A stretch of DNA of 17,104 nt. Origin: an uncultured Bacteroides sp. GTDB lineage: Bacteria; Bacteroidota; Bacteroidia; Bacteroidales; Bacteroidaceae. A program made the position numbers and the translations under genes. The stretch covers positions 1 through 17,104 of the forward strand of contig UQTJ01000053.1 in the NCBI GenBank assembly GCA_900544075.1. Reading direction: 5' to 3'. Shown here one piece after another: positions 1 to 6,877 of the stretch. Position 1 is the stretch's first letter, and every line of letters begins with the position of its first letter. Under the pieces are notes generated by a model. The model was not told the DNA's origin, did not search any database, and saw only the letters and a program-made list of their open reading frames with translations.

Positions 1-2
1 GG

Positions 3-215
3 GACAATATAAATACGGAAAGAGCGGAAGGCAGAGCAGAAGGTAGAGCAGAAGGACTGGAAGCAGGCAGAGCGGAAGGATTGGAAGCAGGCAGAGCGGA
101 AGGCGAAAAGCTAAAACAAATGGAAATTGCACGCAATATGAAGAAATTGGGCATAGATACTGCAACCATATCTGCTGTAACCGGAATGTCCGTAGAGGAA
201 ATCAATAAACTTTAA
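3..215 (+). CDS. C-terminal end of an Rpn-family (PD-(D/E)XK) nuclease/putative transposase, 5' truncated by the window
   Basis: An open frame enters from the left edge and ends with TAA at 213-215, giving 70 residues. It begins with a run of Ala-Glu-Gly-Arg and Glu-Gly-Leu-Glu-Ala-Gly-Arg units and ends with a segment starting MEIARNMKKLGID and closing VEEINKL. A hydrophilic EG/R-rich repeat followed by a short helix pair (KLGID...I...TG.S.EEI) is the usual C-terminus of Rpn/PDDEXK_2 family proteins, which are multicopy in Bacteroidales and annotated as recombination-promoting nucleases or putative transposases. The catalytic domain lies outside the window, so activity cannot be judged. Two adjacent 24-nt units (51-74 and 75-98) are almost identical, which suggests the tail grows by slippage or unequal exchange. 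The family call rests on the tail alone. Confidence 0.7.
   Translation, partial: DNINTERAEGRAEGRAEGLEAGRAEGLEAGRAEGEKLKQMEIARNMKKLGIDTATISAVTGMSVEEINKL
51..98 (+). repeat. Two 24-nt tandem units coding for the EG/R-rich tail
   Basis: Units 51-74 and 75-98 differ at one position (C versus T at the seventh base). Each codes for eight residues, EGLEAGRA. Shorter related GCAGAGC(G/A)GAAG copies flank them on both sides. The repeat lies inside the Rpn-family reading frame and keeps frame because its length is a multiple of three. Confidence 0.75.
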
Positions 216-245
216 TCTATTATATTTAAACTCATAATGACATAA

Positions 246-323
246 AAAATTATCTTAGCTACACAATTGCAGAATGAAGACACAAAGGCTTTGATTGACA
301 ATGTTTCTCTGGTTAAGAAATAA
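246..323 (+). other. Short open frame without a start codon, possible gene remnant
   Basis: Between the Rpn-like gene and the terminator, one frame stays open for 25 codons after a stop at 243-245 and closes with TAA at 321-323. It reads KIILATQLQNEDTKALIDNV and then SLVKK. The composition is protein-like (charged, amphipathic), but there is no ATG. A TTG at 267-269 is the only plausible start. It may be the relic of an eroded gene or chance. I do not recognise a family. Confidence 0.2.
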
Positions 324-358
324 GACATATACAGTTAAAACTATACAAAAAAACTTTT

Positions 359-394
359 ATGACGAGAATAATTTGCTTATTCTCGTCATTTTTT
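359..394 (+). terminator. Strong intrinsic terminator, 13-bp perfect stem
   Basis: ATGACGAGAATAA (359-371) and TTATTCTCGTCAT (377-389) are exact reverse complements around a 5-nt loop (TTTGC), followed by five T residues (390-394). Adenines in front of the stem would let it also act in the opposite direction. It insulates the left-edge gene from the ATPase gene. Confidence 0.85.
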
Positions 395-488
395 GATTAA
401 AATAAGCAGGATATTCTAATCATTGCCCTTTTAACACATTGTGGATGCTTGCAGGAATCACCGGTCCGAAAGATGATAAAAGCACGAG

Positions 489-586
489 TGAACAGCTAAT
501 GAACGGTCGGTGAACGGTATTTGAATGTATTTTGAACGTTATTAAACGATATTTAAGCAGTATTTAAATGGTATTTAAACGCCATT
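489..586 (+). repeat. Nine-unit degenerate tandem array with 11-nt period upstream of the ATPase promoter
   Basis: Units begin at 489, 500, 511, 522, 533, 543, 554, 565 and 576. All are 11 nt long except the fifth, which is 10 nt. The working consensus is TRAACGGTATT, for example TGAACGGTATT (511-521), TAAATGGTATT (565-575) and TAAACGCCATT (576-586). Earlier units carry TGAA and later ones TAAA, so the array drifts along its length. An 11-nt period is not a codon multiple but is close to one DNA helical turn, so equivalent bases fall on one face of the helix. The last unit ends 16 nt before the TATCTTTG promoter element, so the array covers the region where the -33 element would lie. The likely role is a cooperative protein-binding array that controls the ATPase gene. 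This role is inferred. Confidence 0.8.
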
Positions 587-602
587 ATCTAAACATAATT
601 AT

Positions 603-610
603 TATCTTTG
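603..610 (+). promoter_or_regulatory. Bacteroidetes -7 promoter element of the ATPase gene
   Basis: TATCTTTG matches TAnnTTTG, the -7 consensus used by the Bacteroidetes primary sigma factor, 24 nt before the ATG at 635. Transcription would begin a few bases downstream, around 614-618, giving a short leader. No clear -33 element is seen. That region is taken up by the 11-nt repeat array. Confidence 0.75.
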
Positions 611-634
611 CGTAATAATAAAACTATAAGTGTC

Positions 635-1771
635 ATGAAGAATCCGTTTGTTACAGGTGGATATGTATCACCAAAGTATTTTTGCGACCGCGAAAAAGAA
701 ACTGACAATATCATTTCCCTTCTATCTAACGGGAACAATATCGCTCTAATCTCTCCACGCAGATTTGGAAAAACGGATTTGATAACTCATTGCTTCAGAC
801 AAGAAGGCATAAATGACGAATACCATACTTTCCTTATTGATATTTATGCTACAAAATCGCTATCTGACTTTGTTGCCGTTTTCGGTTCGTCAGTCATTCA
901 AACTTTACGAAGTAAAGGAAGAGCGGCATGGGAAATGTTTATCGGTATGCTTACATCAGTACGCTCTGAAATTTCGTACGACATGGAGGGAAAGCCTGTA
1001 TGGAGTATAGGATTGGGGAATATAGAACATCCGGCAACGACATTAGACGAGATTTTCCGTTATCTGAATATGGCTGACAAGCCATGCCTGGTAGCTATTG
1101 ACGAGTTTCAGCAGATATCCAGATATTCTGACGGAGAGAATGTAGAAGCTGCTTTGCGCACACATATACAAAGATGCAGCAATGCGAGTTTCCTGTTCTC
1201 CGGCTCACAAAGGCATCTGATGAACAATATATTTTTATCTCCATCAAAACCTTTCTATCAGTCTGTTACAACAATGAATTTGCAGGCTATCCCTTTAGAG
1301 AAATACAAGGCGTTTTGCCAGGAAAAGTTTAAAGAAGGGGAAAAAGAAATCAGTGAAGAAACGGTGACTGAGGTATATGAAAAATGCAATGCTACAACAA
1401 TGTATATGCAACGCATTATGAATATCCTTTATATGCAGACACCGGAAGGGAAAACGTGCTCTATAGAACAGGTTCAGCCGGCTATAGATTATTTACTTGA
1501 GCTGTCATCCGATACTTACGAATCACTATTCGTGCAGATACCGGAAAAACAACGGAATCTGTTACTTGCCATTGCTTCGGAACGCAAAGCAAATGAGGTA
1601 ATGAGCGGAGCATTTGTAAGGAAGCACAGATTACCATCAGCAAGTTCTGTTTCTGTAGCGCTGAAAGGGCTTCTGGAAAAGGATTTTATCACATTTGATA
1701 ACGGATACTATAGTATTTACGACTTGTTTTTCCAAATGTGGATTGAAAGAAGATTCTTAAAACCACTATAA
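635..1771 (+). CDS. Archaeal-type AAA family P-loop ATPase with C-terminal winged helix
   Basis: The 378-residue protein is predicted to be a cytoplasmic ATP-binding protein of the ATPase_2/AAA_14-like (STAND-related) group. The start at 635 (MKNPFVTGG) is preferred over an in-frame TTG at 608, because that TTG lies inside the -7 box. The N-terminal block contains YF.DRE..., typical of this family just before the P-loop. Walker A is SPRRFGKTD (residues 40-48), the family's RRxGKT form, with Ser in place of the usual first Gly. Walker B is LVAIDEFQQ (152-160) with D156 and E157. A sensor-1-like segment FLFSGSQRHLM follows at about 186-196. The last ~80 residues, from IPEKQRNLLLAIA to the end, resemble a winged-helix domain. 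No fused nuclease domain is seen. Members are multicopy in Bacteroidales and their biological role is poorly known. The gene is monocistronic between two terminators. Confidence 0.85.
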   Translation: MKNPFVTGGYVSPKYFCDREKETDNIISLLSNGNNIALISPRRFGKTDLITHCFRQEGINDEYHTFLIDIYATKSLSDFVAVFGSSVIQTLRSKGRAAWEMFIGMLTSVRSEISYDMEGKPVWSIGLGNIEHPATTLDEIFRYLNMADKPCLVAIDEFQQISRYSDGENVEAALRTHIQRCSNASFLFSGSQRHLMNNIFLSPSKPFYQSVTTMNLQAIPLEKYKAFCQEKFKEGEKEISEETVTEVYEKCNATTMYMQRIMNILYMQTPEGKTCSIEQVQPAIDYLLELSSDTYESLFVQIPEKQRNLLLAIASERKANEVMSGAFVRKHRLPSASSVSVALKGLLEKDFITFDNGYYSIYDLFFQMWIERRFLKPL

Positions 1772-1789
1772 CAGGAGCTTCTTCAACAG

Positions 1790-1826
1790 TAAAGCCCTCC
1801 GAACAAACGATGCTCGGAGGGCTTTA
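1790..1826. terminator. Bidirectional terminator between the convergent ATPase and beta-galactosidase genes
   Basis: TAAAGCCCTCCGA (1790-1802) and TCGGAGGGCTTTA (1814-1826) are exact reverse complements around an 11-nt loop. The stem is GC-rich in its core and ends in A/T pairs that give short U-tracts on either strand. It starts 18 nt after the ATPase stop and ends 21 nt before the beta-galactosidase stop, so it can serve both. Confidence 0.85.
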
Positions 1827-1847
1827 TTTATGACATATCAGTTATTG

Positions 1848-4800
1848 TTATTCAATAACCACAGAATTATCTATAGGAGTCATCACGAATGTAAATTCAT
1901 AATTACCATAAGGTATTCTGTATTTTGGCAATGGAATTGCTCCCCAACTGTCTTCGCATGCCAGACCTTGCTGAACTTTGTCGATAAGAACATTTGTAAG
2001 GTCAGAAGGCTCGACTTCATTAGAATGACGCTGGTCTTTCTGTACACCGTCATCGAGCGATTCTATAGTGTAATGCAGTGCTGAAGCAGAGAATGGCGAT
2101 TCGGCTACGAACTGCAGTCCTTTGCCTTCTGCATTCAACATATTCCACCAACGGATATCTGTCTTTGTTCCGTTTTCCTGCGGACGGATATACGCATAGA
2201 ACTGTTCTGTAACAGTCTGGTTATATATACCGAGGTCTGTACTGTGGTTACGGTCGATATAGTTTTCTACAGGACCGCGTCCGTAATACGAGATGTTCTC
2301 AAATGATGAAGGCATTACAAGCTGCATTCCGAAACGGAACATATCTGAGACTTTTACATCTGCTGCGGCAGCCATTCTCTGAGTAACTTTCACTGCTCCT
2401 ACATTATTAATAGTGTAAGTCAGGAACAGTTTGGCATGGACGCTCTTCATTTCGTATTCTGCAGATACCACGACCTGTTCGTCTTTTGATTCTTGCTTCA
2501 ATGAAAGAAGCTTGATTTCAGGATTTCTCCATACAGCATACTTGTTCTGAAGACCTGCACCGTAGTCATTATCGGTTGGGGCACGCCAGAAGTTTGGAGA
2601 GAGTTGAGCTCCCTCTTTTATCATCTGAGTTCCGTCAACCATATAGCTGTCCATATAGCCTGTCTTCTTGTCAAACTGTATGTTGAATGTTTCGCCTGTC
2701 ACTTCAATGCAGTTTACATTCGCATCGTTAACTACAGGGGCTACTACGGCCTGATTAGACTCGGCTACATTATCAAGCTTGATTGCCGGTGCTTCATATC
2801 CTTTCACTACGAGCTGGTTCTTTGCCACTACGTGTCCTGCAGGAACGAGATTCTCGCGGTTCTTCTGGATATACCTGACATTAAGAAGCCATTCGCCGCT
2901 GTTGCATACCTTGCCGATAGGAAGGTTTATTGCAGCTGTCTGCTGAGGTGCAACTTCGAGGCGGTCTACTACTCCACTGCGTACCGGCTTACCGTCTTTA
3001 ATGAGTTCCCACTCCATGCGATATGCTGAAAGGTCGCGGAAGAAGTTCTCATTGTAAACTTTTACTTCGCCCTTCGACAAATCGCCGGCTGTAGTCCAGA
3101 TGTTCTGATAGAAATAGCCTACTTCGTACATATGAGGATTAGGAACGCGGTCAGGACTTATCAGACCGTTGTCGCAGAAATTGTTGTCGCTGGCATCAAA
3201 ACGGTTGAAATCGCCACCGTAAGCGTATATCATCTTACCGTTTTCGCCTGTCCAGCGGCATGACTGGTCAACGAAATCCCAAATGAAACCGCCCTGGTAT
3301 TTAGGATATTTGCGGATTAAATCCCAATATTCTTTGAAACCACCTTCAGAATTACCCATTGCGTGTGCATATTCACACTGTATCAACGGTTTCTGGCTAT
3401 TTTCGTCGGCTGAGTATTTTTCACATGCGTTATATCTGTAATACATCGGACAGAATATGTCTGTTTTTCCATCTCTACCGGCTCTTTCGTACTGTACCGG
3501 ACGGCTGGCGTCTTCAGCCTTTACCCAATCGTATGCCGCTTCAAAGTTCGGACCATAACCGGCTTCATTTCCCAATGACCAGAATATGATACTTGGATGA
3601 TTGAAATTGCGCTGCACATTTCGTTTATTGCGTTCGAGATGTGCCTTACGGTAAGAATCTACTTTGGCAAGTGTGGTTTCACCGTAACCCATTCCGTGAG
3701 ATTCAATGTTAGCCTCAGCCACCATATAGATACCGTATTTGTCGCAGAGTTCATACCAGTATGCATCATCCGGATAGTGACAAGTACGGACAGCGTTGAT
3801 ATTGAATTTCTTCATTATCTGGATATCCTGAAGCATGCGTTCGCGCGAAACGACATAACCTCCATCAGGGTCCATTTCGTGACGGTTGGCTCCCTTGAAC
3901 AATACAGGCTGACCGTTGACGAGAACCTGCGCGTTCTTGATTTCCACTCTTCTAAATCCTACCTTTACAGGTACTACTTCTGTCACTTTATCACCTTTCT
4001 TCACGCTGGCACGCAATGTATAAAGATAAGGAGTTTCTGCAGTCCATTTGTTAGGGTTTTCAATCTCGAACTTTGTCTTGACATCTCCGCTGCCTTTCAC
4101 TTCTTTGGAAGACACTACATTGTCCTGTGCATCGAGCAATTCAAGAGTTACATTGTTATTGCCTTTCATGCTGAGAACTACATCGAGTGTTCCGTTCTTA
4201 TATTCACTGTCAAGGTCCGGAGTGATACGGATATCATCTATACGGCTCTTGTTGCGTGTATAGAGATAGCAGTCACGTCCTACCCCGCTGTAACGGAAGA
4301 AGTCCTGGTCTTCAAGATATGTACCGTCGCACCAACGGAATACCTGGAATGCAATGAGGTTCTTCCGGCCCGGTTTCAGATATTTGGTAATGTCAAACTC
4401 TGCCTCAAGCTTGCTGTCCTCGCTGTAACCTACAAACTTTCCGTTTACCCAGAGATACATGTTTGACGTAACCGAACCGAAATGAGCGATAATGTCCTTT
4501 CCCTTCCAGTCGGCAGGAACAACTATTTCCTTACGGTACGAACCTACATGGTTTTTCTCTACGGGTACATAAGGAGGATTGTTTTTGTACTGGTTGCGCC
4601 ATGCATAACCTACATTAACGTAGATAGGGTCACCGTATCCGTTCAGTTCCCATACTGCAGGTACCTGGAAATCGGCCCAACCTTTGTCGTTATATCCTAC
4701 ACGGAAGAAATCTGTAGGACGCTGGTCGGCGTTCTCAACCCAGAAGAATTTCCATGTGCCGTTCAAGGTCATGAAGTTTTCCGACTTTTCTTTCAAAGCT

Positions 4801-4958
4801 GTTTTTGATGCCTCAATGTTCTCGTATGCAAAGAAATTTGCATGCATAGGTGCACGGTTTACCTCGTTCACCTGAGGGTCCTGCCATTCCTTAAAGGTTT
4901 GGGCTGATGCTACAAGCGAACATGCACATACCGTGCTGAATAATAATAGTTTTCTCAT
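1848..4958 (-). CDS. Exported glycoside hydrolase family 2 beta-galactosidase (LacZ type)
   Basis: This 1036-residue enzyme is close in length to E. coli LacZ (1023) and hydrolyses terminal beta-galactosides. A signal peptide (MRKLLLFSTVCACSLVASA, cut before Q20) sends it to the periplasm. No lipobox is seen. Domain order is the GH2 sugar-binding fold (about 50-215), GH2 Ig-like domain (about 220-320), TIM barrel (about 325-615), DUF4981-type Ig-like domain (about 630-720) and Bgal_small_N (about 740-1025, containing NFWRAPTDNDYG). The acid/base is E465 in FWSLGNEAGYG and the nucleophile is E529 in IQCEYAHAMGNSEGG. Both are intact. It stands alone with its own promoter and no adjacent SusCD or other glycosidases. 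The exact galactoside cannot be read from sequence. A plant-polymer or mucin galactoside is as likely as lactose. Confidence 0.93.
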   Translation of the reverse strand: MRKLLLFSTVCACSLVASAQTFKEWQDPQVNEVNRAPMHANFFAYENIEASKTALKEKSENFMTLNGTWKFFWVENADQRPTDFFRVGYNDKGWADFQVPAVWELNGYGDPIYVNVGYAWRNQYKNNPPYVPVEKNHVGSYRKEIVVPADWKGKDIIAHFGSVTSNMYLWVNGKFVGYSEDSKLEAEFDITKYLKPGRKNLIAFQVFRWCDGTYLEDQDFFRYSGVGRDCYLYTRNKSRIDDIRITPDLDSEYKNGTLDVVLSMKGNNNVTLELLDAQDNVVSSKEVKGSGDVKTKFEIENPNKWTAETPYLYTLRASVKKGDKVTEVVPVKVGFRRVEIKNAQVLVNGQPVLFKGANRHEMDPDGGYVVSRERMLQDIQIMKKFNINAVRTCHYPDDAYWYELCDKYGIYMVAEANIESHGMGYGETTLAKVDSYRKAHLERNKRNVQRNFNHPSIIFWSLGNEAGYGPNFEAAYDWVKAEDASRPVQYERAGRDGKTDIFCPMYYRYNACEKYSADENSQKPLIQCEYAHAMGNSEGGFKEYWDLIRKYPKYQGGFIWDFVDQSCRWTGENGKMIYAYGGDFNRFDASDNNFCDNGLISPDRVPNPHMYEVGYFYQNIWTTAGDLSKGEVKVYNENFFRDLSAYRMEWELIKDGKPVRSGVVDRLEVAPQQTAAINLPIGKVCNSGEWLLNVRYIQKNRENLVPAGHVVAKNQLVVKGYEAPAIKLDNVAESNQAVVAPVVNDANVNCIEVTGETFNIQFDKKTGYMDSYMVDGTQMIKEGAQLSPNFWRAPTDNDYGAGLQNKYAVWRNPEIKLLSLKQESKDEQVVVSAEYEMKSVHAKLFLTYTINNVGAVKVTQRMAAAADVKVSDMFRFGMQLVMPSSFENISYYGRGPVENYIDRNHSTDLGIYNQTVTEQFYAYIRPQENGTKTDIRWWNMLNAEGKGLQFVAESPFSASALHYTIESLDDGVQKDQRHSNEVEPSDLTNVLIDKVQQGLACEDSWGAIPLPKYRIPYGNYEFTFVMTPIDNSVVIE

Positions 4959-4990
4959 GGTAAAAATTTATGTTTTAAAAATTGTTTTTG

Positions 4991-4998
4991 CAAAAATA
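4991..4998 (-). promoter_or_regulatory. Bacteroidetes -7 promoter element of the beta-galactosidase gene
   Basis: On the minus strand this reads TATTTTTG, an exact match to TAnnTTTG, 32 nt upstream of the ATG at 4958. The leader would be about 25 nt and A/T-rich, without a Shine-Dalgarno sequence, as is normal in this phylum. No convincing -33 element is visible. Confidence 0.6.
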
Positions 4999-5051
4999 CA
5001 TGTAACTCTCTTTGGTTACAGTATATAAAAAGTTCAATTTACTATAAAAAA

Positions 5052-6026
5052 TCAGTCAACGACCCATTTTCTGTCATATGGCAGTGTCAAATCCGGATTA
5101 TAATTTATCTTGTCATTGTCTGGAAGCATTATGACATACTCTTTACCGTTTTTACATGGAAGTGATGTATCGCGCAGCCACGGATTTAGGTTTTTGAGAA
5201 GAGCATAGGTTGTTCCCTGACTCTTGGCGAAGCGAGCCAAATCAGTAATTGTCTCACTCACCGTCACTGTGCGATAATGGATTTGCGGATAAAGGTCGGA
5301 CGATTTCAGTCTGAAACCAAACAATGTAGGGTCTGTGAATAATATTTTTGCCGCGAAGATACGGTAAATATAGCGTGCTGTTTCTTCTACAAGATAAAGG
5401 TCAAGCGTTTCGTCTGTATATTGTCTTTCCTGCTGCTGGGATATTCTTCCCTGACCTGCGTTATAAGATGCTGCTACGCTTATCCAGTCGCCAAACTTAT
5501 TGTATGCTTCACGCAGATACTTGCAGGCGGCATGTGTCGCTTTTACTACATGATAACGTTCATCGACATGAGAATTGACTTCAAGTCCATACTCCTTGCC
5601 TGTAACAGGCATGAATTGCCATAGTCCTGCTGCGCCGGCACCTGAACGGGCCAACGGATTGCACGCGCTCTCGATAGCCATCAGGTATTTGAAATCTTCA
5701 GGTATTCCGTGCTCCTTCAATATAGGAACTATCACAGGGAAATATCTGTTGGCACGTTTTATGGTCTGAATAGAAGTACTGTGCATATATGAGAAAGCCA
5801 ACAGTTCGCGGTCCATGCGTTCGTGACGGTCATAGCGGGTAAGATCTATTGTATCGCCACAGAACACTACCCTACGTGGAACTTCCACACATGCATATCT
5901 TTCTTCCGACCGGTCTGTGGAAATGCTGTCTGCTCCTGTGCAATGGGCGCTAATCAAGAATGGGGAGATGCACAGTATAAGCAACATTGCGGTGATGGTA
6001 CGAAATTTATTCTTCTTATATATCAT
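5052..6026 (-). CDS. MltD-type lytic murein transglycosylase with a LysM-like C-terminus
   Basis: This 324-residue exported enzyme cleaves the MurNAc-GlcNAc bond of peptidoglycan and leaves 1,6-anhydroMurNAc ends. A signal or anchor segment spans about residues 8-27. The SLT domain covers about 90-230. The catalytic glutamate is E119 in MAIESACNPLARSGAGAAG, followed by LWQFMPVTG (135-143) and the active-site loop AASYNAGQGR (185-194), all family hallmarks. Residues about 252-302 (YRTVTVSETITDLA...LNPWL...YVIMLP) follow the LysM pattern and would bind glycan chains. The gene lies 41 nt after the DUF3108 gene and is probably the last gene of the GH3 operon. A 93-nt gap with its own promoter separates it from the beta-galactosidase gene. 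A general cell-wall remodelling role is secure. The specific role within this operon is not known. Confidence 0.88.
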   Translation of the reverse strand: MIYKKNKFRTITAMLLILCISPFLISAHCTGADSISTDRSEERYACVEVPRRVVFCGDTIDLTRYDRHERMDRELLAFSYMHSTSIQTIKRANRYFPVIVPILKEHGIPEDFKYLMAIESACNPLARSGAGAAGLWQFMPVTGKEYGLEVNSHVDERYHVVKATHAACKYLREAYNKFGDWISVAASYNAGQGRISQQQERQYTDETLDLYLVEETARYIYRIFAAKILFTDPTLFGFRLKSSDLYPQIHYRTVTVSETITDLARFAKSQGTTYALLKNLNPWLRDTSLPCKNGKEYVIMLPDNDKINYNPDLTLPYDRKWVVD

Positions 6027-6067
6027 TCTATATTAGTTTGTTACGATAAGCACAAATTAAAAGGTTG

Positions 6068-6877
6068 TTACTTTACCAATGACTCCAACGGATGTCTGTT
6101 TCCCTTGATATTGGTCAGGAATGCTTTTGCAGAACCGAAATTAAGGTACATATCAAGGCGTACAGGGAGATGATTTCTGTCGTCAGTAATATAGAATGTT
6201 ATTACTTCTTTCTCCTCTCCCTTCACGTATTCTACGAGCGAGAAGACCAGACAACGGAACTTCATGCCATTCTCTGCCTCATATACATCTTTCCTCCTGT
6301 ATATCAGGGTTTGTTTCTCAACTGCCACACCTGTTGCCATAGAGAACAATATCTTATCTCCGGGTTTGTAATCATCGGCATTATACGAACGCGCCTGTAG
6401 AAGAATACTAAGCATATCGTAGACACAAACCGGCAATTCCTGATAGTTCTTCCTCTTATTTCCAGAATTTACTGTACGATATTGGTCTACAATACATTTG
6501 CCGTTACGATAGCTGAACTTCACATCGTCTACACTGTATCTTTTTCCTTCGGCTGCTCCTTTTCTGAAATAAAGAGGTACAAGGTCTTCGGATGTTATAC
6601 ATGTGAGGGTATCACGCATTCGGAAGAACATATCTATCCTCTTGTTTGTGTATGACTCGAGGTCTGTCTGAAGACAGGTACGCCCGTTGTAATCGACTGT
6701 ATCGACCGTCATTTTCGCCCATCCGGCATTTATCCATATAAACTTCCAGTTGAATTTAAGTTCATATGTCAACTCTTCGCCGGGCTTTATTGCATCATTG
6801 TATGCCCCGCATTGTGCCTTGACAACTGTACCCGTGAACATAGTCATGAGTAAACAGAAAATAATCTTTTTTATCAT
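6068..6877 (-). CDS. DUF3108 domain-containing exported protein
   Basis: This 269-residue protein has a signal peptide (hydrophobic core about 5-19, likely cut after VVKA, before Q22). It is therefore periplasmic or outer-membrane associated. The block GEELTYELKFNWKFIWINAGWA (about 33-54) and the later GDKILFSMATG and HLPVRLDMYLNFGSAKAFL segments follow the DUF3108 pattern, a beta-strand-rich fold of unknown biochemical role. There are no catalytic motifs I can name. The start codon overlaps the stop of the preceding lipoprotein gene as ATGA, so the two are probably translationally coupled and made in a fixed ratio. A role in envelope polysaccharide or lipid handling is possible but only inferred from location and neighbours. 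Confidence 0.82.
   Translation of the reverse strand: MIKKIIFCLLMTMFTGTVVKAQCGAYNDAIKPGEELTYELKFNWKFIWINAGWAKMTVDTVDYNGRTCLQTDLESYTNKRIDMFFRMRDTLTCITSEDLVPLYFRKGAAEGKRYSVDDVKFSYRNGKCIVDQYRTVNSGNKRKNYQELPVCVYDMLSILLQARSYNADDYKPGDKILFSMATGVAVEKQTLIYRRKDVYEAENGMKFRCLVFSLVEYVKGEEKEVITFYITDDRNHLPVRLDMYLNFGSAKAFLTNIKGNRHPLESLVK

Noticed and set aside
445..513. 22-codon ORF with ATG in front of the 11-nt repeat array
   Set aside because: It is very short, has no promoter of its own, and its end falls inside the repeat array. The array itself is not a multiple of three.
489..586. Possible CRISPR array
   Set aside because: Units are 11 nt and directly joined, with no spacers, and no cas genes are nearby.
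608..634. TTG start extending the ATPase by nine residues
   Set aside because: The TTG is part of the TATCTTTG promoter element, so it would lie upstream of the transcription start.
3597..4466. 289-codon plus-strand open frame opposite the beta-galactosidase gene
   Set aside because: It lies wholly antisense to a gene with intact catalytic motifs, has Cys/His/Ile-rich unlikely composition and shows no known motif. It is a shadow frame.
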